DNA of 64,000 bases from Caulobacter sp. NIBR2454 (GTDB lineage Bacteria > Pseudomonadota > Alphaproteobacteria > Caulobacterales > Caulobacteraceae). The position numbers and the translations under genes were made by a program. Positions 61,893 to 64,000 of this stretch are shown piece after piece. Numbering within the stretch: position 1 is the stretch's first letter; the number at the start of each line of letters is the position of its first letter. The stretch lies in contig NZ_CP114871.1 in NCBI RefSeq assembly GCF_027474405.1, forward strand, positions 186,001 through 250,000. Direction: 5' to 3'. The notes under the pieces were generated by a model that saw nothing but the letters and a program-made list of their open reading frames with translations, did not search any database and had not been told where the DNA came from.

Positions 61893-63929
61893 TCAGAACG
61901 CGACCGTGACGCCGCCGAACACCGACCGGCCATCGCCGGGCCAGTATGCGGCGCTGGTGGGGGTGGCGCTGATCTGGGCCTGGACGTTGGAGATGTAAGC
62001 CTCGTCCGTCAGGTTTCGCGCGTCGATGAACAACGAGACCTTGTCATTGACCGTCCAGCCCACGCCCAGATTGAGGATGGCGTAGGAGGACGCCCGAGTG
62101 GTGTTCCTATAATCCACCCAGATATCCGAGGCTGACCATTCCATCGACGGCGCGACGAACCAGCCTCGCGGGTCTTCGTAACGAAGTTCGGCGCGATAGA
62201 AGTGCTGCGGCACGATCGGCAGGCGATTGTCGCCGTACTGGACGTCATCGTCGAAGCGGAAGTCCGACCACGTCCAGGTCTGGCGCAGGCGAAGGCGCGA
62301 CGTCATCCGCCAATCCAAGGCCGCCTCCACGCCTTGGTGGATGGTCTCGTCGGCGTTGAAGGTCGAGGCTGGAACGCCGTTCAGGCCCGCGGTGTACTGC
62401 AACAGCTCCTTGTCCAGCAGCGCCCGATAAAGGGTGATGTCCCAGGTCAGCGGCCCGCGTCGCCCGCGCGTCCCAAGTTCGGCGGTCCAGGCTTCCTGGG
62501 CCTGAACCGGTGCGAAGCCGACATTGGTAGGCGACATGGAGCCGAAGTTCGGCGGCTCGACCGACTTGGTCAGATTGGCGAACACTTGAGACCCGTCCGC
62601 CGCTTCCCACAGAAGGCCCACGCGCGGGGCGACCCAGTCGTAATCCTTAGACGCGGTCAGGTTGAACGTCGCGGGCTGACCGGGCACGGCGAAGCTGCGA
62701 TAGTCACGCTCGGCGGTCCCCCAGGTGGCGCCAGCCACCAACGCCAGCTGCCCCGTGACGAACAGGCGCCCCTCTGCGAAGAGATCCGTCGCCCGGGCGT
62801 TCTGCAGTGAGATCGAGGTGGGCGCGCCGCGAGCGCCTCTGACATTGACGTAGAAGTTTGAGTCGAGATCGCCCTCTCGAATCCACACCCCAGCGTAGGC
62901 GTCCGCCCGCATGGCGCCGATCTGACCATCCCAGTCCAGGCGGCCGAATGCCCCCCAGTTGCGGCTCTGCTGGTCGATGACCTGGAAGATGGGGTGATCC
63001 AGGTCCTTCCAGACGCCATAGACCGCACCTTGGAAAACGGCGCTTTCGTTCAATCGCCAAGTGGTGCGCAGGGAGGTTCGCACGCCTCGCAGGTCTCGGC
63101 CCTGATCATTGGCGTAGTTCCCCGGCGCGGCCTGATGAGGATTGGCGTCGAACTGCGACCGGGTCAGTGCGCCGGGAATTTCCTGCTTGATGTTGGAGGC
63201 GTTGACGATCAGGCGCACCTCCCGATCCTCGCCAAACTTGCGGCCGATATTGAGCGATCCGAACTGGATGTTCTGCTGGCTCTGGGGTCGCTCTCCCTGG
63301 CTGCGCTGGTCGGTGGCGGCGGCATAGACGTCCCAGTCACCGAACTGGCGGGCGACAGCGATGTTCTCGCGCAGGAAGCCGAATGAGCCTCCGTCGATGC
63401 GCAGGCGGTTCTCGAAACCGGCGTCAGCGCCGGTGGGCGTGACGATGTTGACCGCCCCGCCCAGCAGGGCCCCGCCGAACCGAAGGGCGTTGCCGCCGCG
63501 ATAGACTTCAGTGTAGCGGGCCAGAAGCGGGTCGGCGATCTGGCTGTCGCCGTAGCCGTCGGCCTCGTTCAGGGGCACGCCGTCCTGCGCCAGCAATAGG
63601 CCTCGATTGTGGTTGGCGTTGCCGATGCCTGAGCCGCGAATGGAGATACGGATGTCGCCGCCCCATTTGCGCTGCGCGTAGACGCCAGGCGCGTCGCGAA
63701 GCATGTCGTCCAGCGCCAGGGCGAACCGGTTGGCGTAGGACTCGGCCGAGATCACCGAAACGGCGCCGGGAGTCTTGGACAGGCGCGAGCGGGCGTCAGC
63801 CACGACGGGCGGATCTTCCGGATCAGGGCTTGCGGTGACGATCACCGAGTCGATCGTGTTGGAGGTTTGCGCAAGGGCGCAGGCAGGCAGACACAGCACG
63901 GCGGCGCCGGCGAAAAGGATGACTTTCAC
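61893..63929 (-). CDS. TonB-dependent receptor of the putative copper module
   Basis: 678 residues from a GTG at 63929; no ATG in frame upstream within the window, so the start is uncertain. Signal peptide follows (FAGAAVLCLPACALAQ). TonB box region SVIVTASPDP and plug PGAVSVISAESYANR, DIRISIRGSGIGNANHNRG, EVYRGGNALRFGGALLGGAVNIVTP. The barrel ends GGVTVAF. It is a FecA/OprC-like size class. Its neighbours, a PepSY protein and a PCuAC chaperone, suggest a copper or copper-chelate substrate, but iron-siderophore uptake cannot be excluded from the receptor sequence alone. Confidence 0.9.
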   Translation of the reverse strand: MKVILFAGAAVLCLPACALAQTSNTIDSVIVTASPDPEDPPVVADARSRLSKTPGAVSVISAESYANRFALALDDMLRDAPGVYAQRKWGGDIRISIRGSGIGNANHNRGLLLAQDGVPLNEADGYGDSQIADPLLARYTEVYRGGNALRFGGALLGGAVNIVTPTGADAGFENRLRIDGGSFGFLRENIAVARQFGDWDVYAAATDQRSQGERPQSQQNIQFGSLNIGRKFGEDREVRLIVNASNIKQEIPGALTRSQFDANPHQAAPGNYANDQGRDLRGVRTSLRTTWRLNESAVFQGAVYGVWKDLDHPIFQVIDQQSRNWGAFGRLDWDGQIGAMRADAYAGVWIREGDLDSNFYVNVRGARGAPTSISLQNARATDLFAEGRLFVTGQLALVAGATWGTAERDYRSFAVPGQPATFNLTASKDYDWVAPRVGLLWEAADGSQVFANLTKSVEPPNFGSMSPTNVGFAPVQAQEAWTAELGTRGRRGPLTWDITLYRALLDKELLQYTAGLNGVPASTFNADETIHQGVEAALDWRMTSRLRLRQTWTWSDFRFDDDVQYGDNRLPIVPQHFYRAELRYEDPRGWFVAPSMEWSASDIWVDYRNTTRASSYAILNLGVGWTVNDKVSLFIDARNLTDEAYISNVQAQISATPTSAAYWPGDGRSVFGGVTVAF

Positions 63930-64000
63930 TTTATGAGGTTCCCACGGCCGCTTGGCGGCCGATTCTTCATGGACAGGCGGCCCACACACCGCGAACGGAG

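Overview
The window is a dense, GC-rich, two-strand bacterial chromosome segment with about 60 protein genes and no phage, insertion sequence, CRISPR array, rRNA or tRNA that I could find. Gene content and order point to an alphaproteobacterium of the Caulobacteraceae (Caulobacter or Phenylobacterium-like). The pointers are an ATP synthase beta subunit with an Ala/Lys/Pro N-terminal tail and a very short epsilon subunit, a rplU-rpmA-GNAT-obgE-proB-proA-nadD-rsfS-rlmH-envC-ctpA block, a hisS-hisZ-hisG operon, an Oar-like TonB receptor and a SapC-family protein. The genus is inferred, not proven.

Layout. 1-2.6 kb: end of the ATP synthase operon (atpG, atpD, atpC). 2.7-8.1 kb: a secreted unknown; a guanidine-II riboswitch with its guanidinium exporter gene gdx; an alpha/beta hydrolase; a Lys/Ala/Pro repeat protein; yibQ-like and rppH; a 2-oxoglutarate oxygenase. 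8.1-18.7 kb: a TadG-like protein, an M2 peptidase, a LysR regulator with an apparent internal deletion next to phzF, mtgA, a nitroreductase, a WD40 protein, exbD, and a two-gene metal-handling operon. 18.7-29.3 kb: the rplU-to-ctpA block. 29.3-37.7 kb: LOG protein, SCOT CoA transferase, Kef-type antiporter, GDSL autotransporter, secreted MsrA, GT39 glycosyltransferase.

37.7-48.8 kb: large Oar-like receptor, the agmatine deiminase/N-carbamoylputrescine amidase pair (putrescine synthesis), M23 peptidase, acid-phosphatase lipoprotein, a ZnuD-like zinc receptor behind a Zur-type palindrome, a SapC-family protein. 48.7-57.5 kb: a hotdog protein, DsbD-like protein plus redoxin, pgi, and hisS-hisZ-hisG behind a histidine-rich leader peptide. 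57.5-57.8 kb: a structured non-coding stretch ending in a strong terminator, probably a small RNA. 57.8-64 kb: M13 peptidase and a copper-type module (PCuAC chaperone, PepSY membrane protein, TonB receptor).

Themes. RNA-level control is prominent: guanidine-II riboswitch, his leader peptide, a UUCG-capped rplU leader, a hairpin burying the pgi ribosome site, and the candidate sRNA. Metal handling recurs (zinc receptor, COG0523 GTPase, NicO-like transporter, copper module). Convergent genes are packed to the limit: six of ten convergent pairs share a four-base YTAG in which each strand reads a stop codon. No wholly new multi-gene system stands out; the least explained elements are the 57.5 kb non-coding region and the putative operators.
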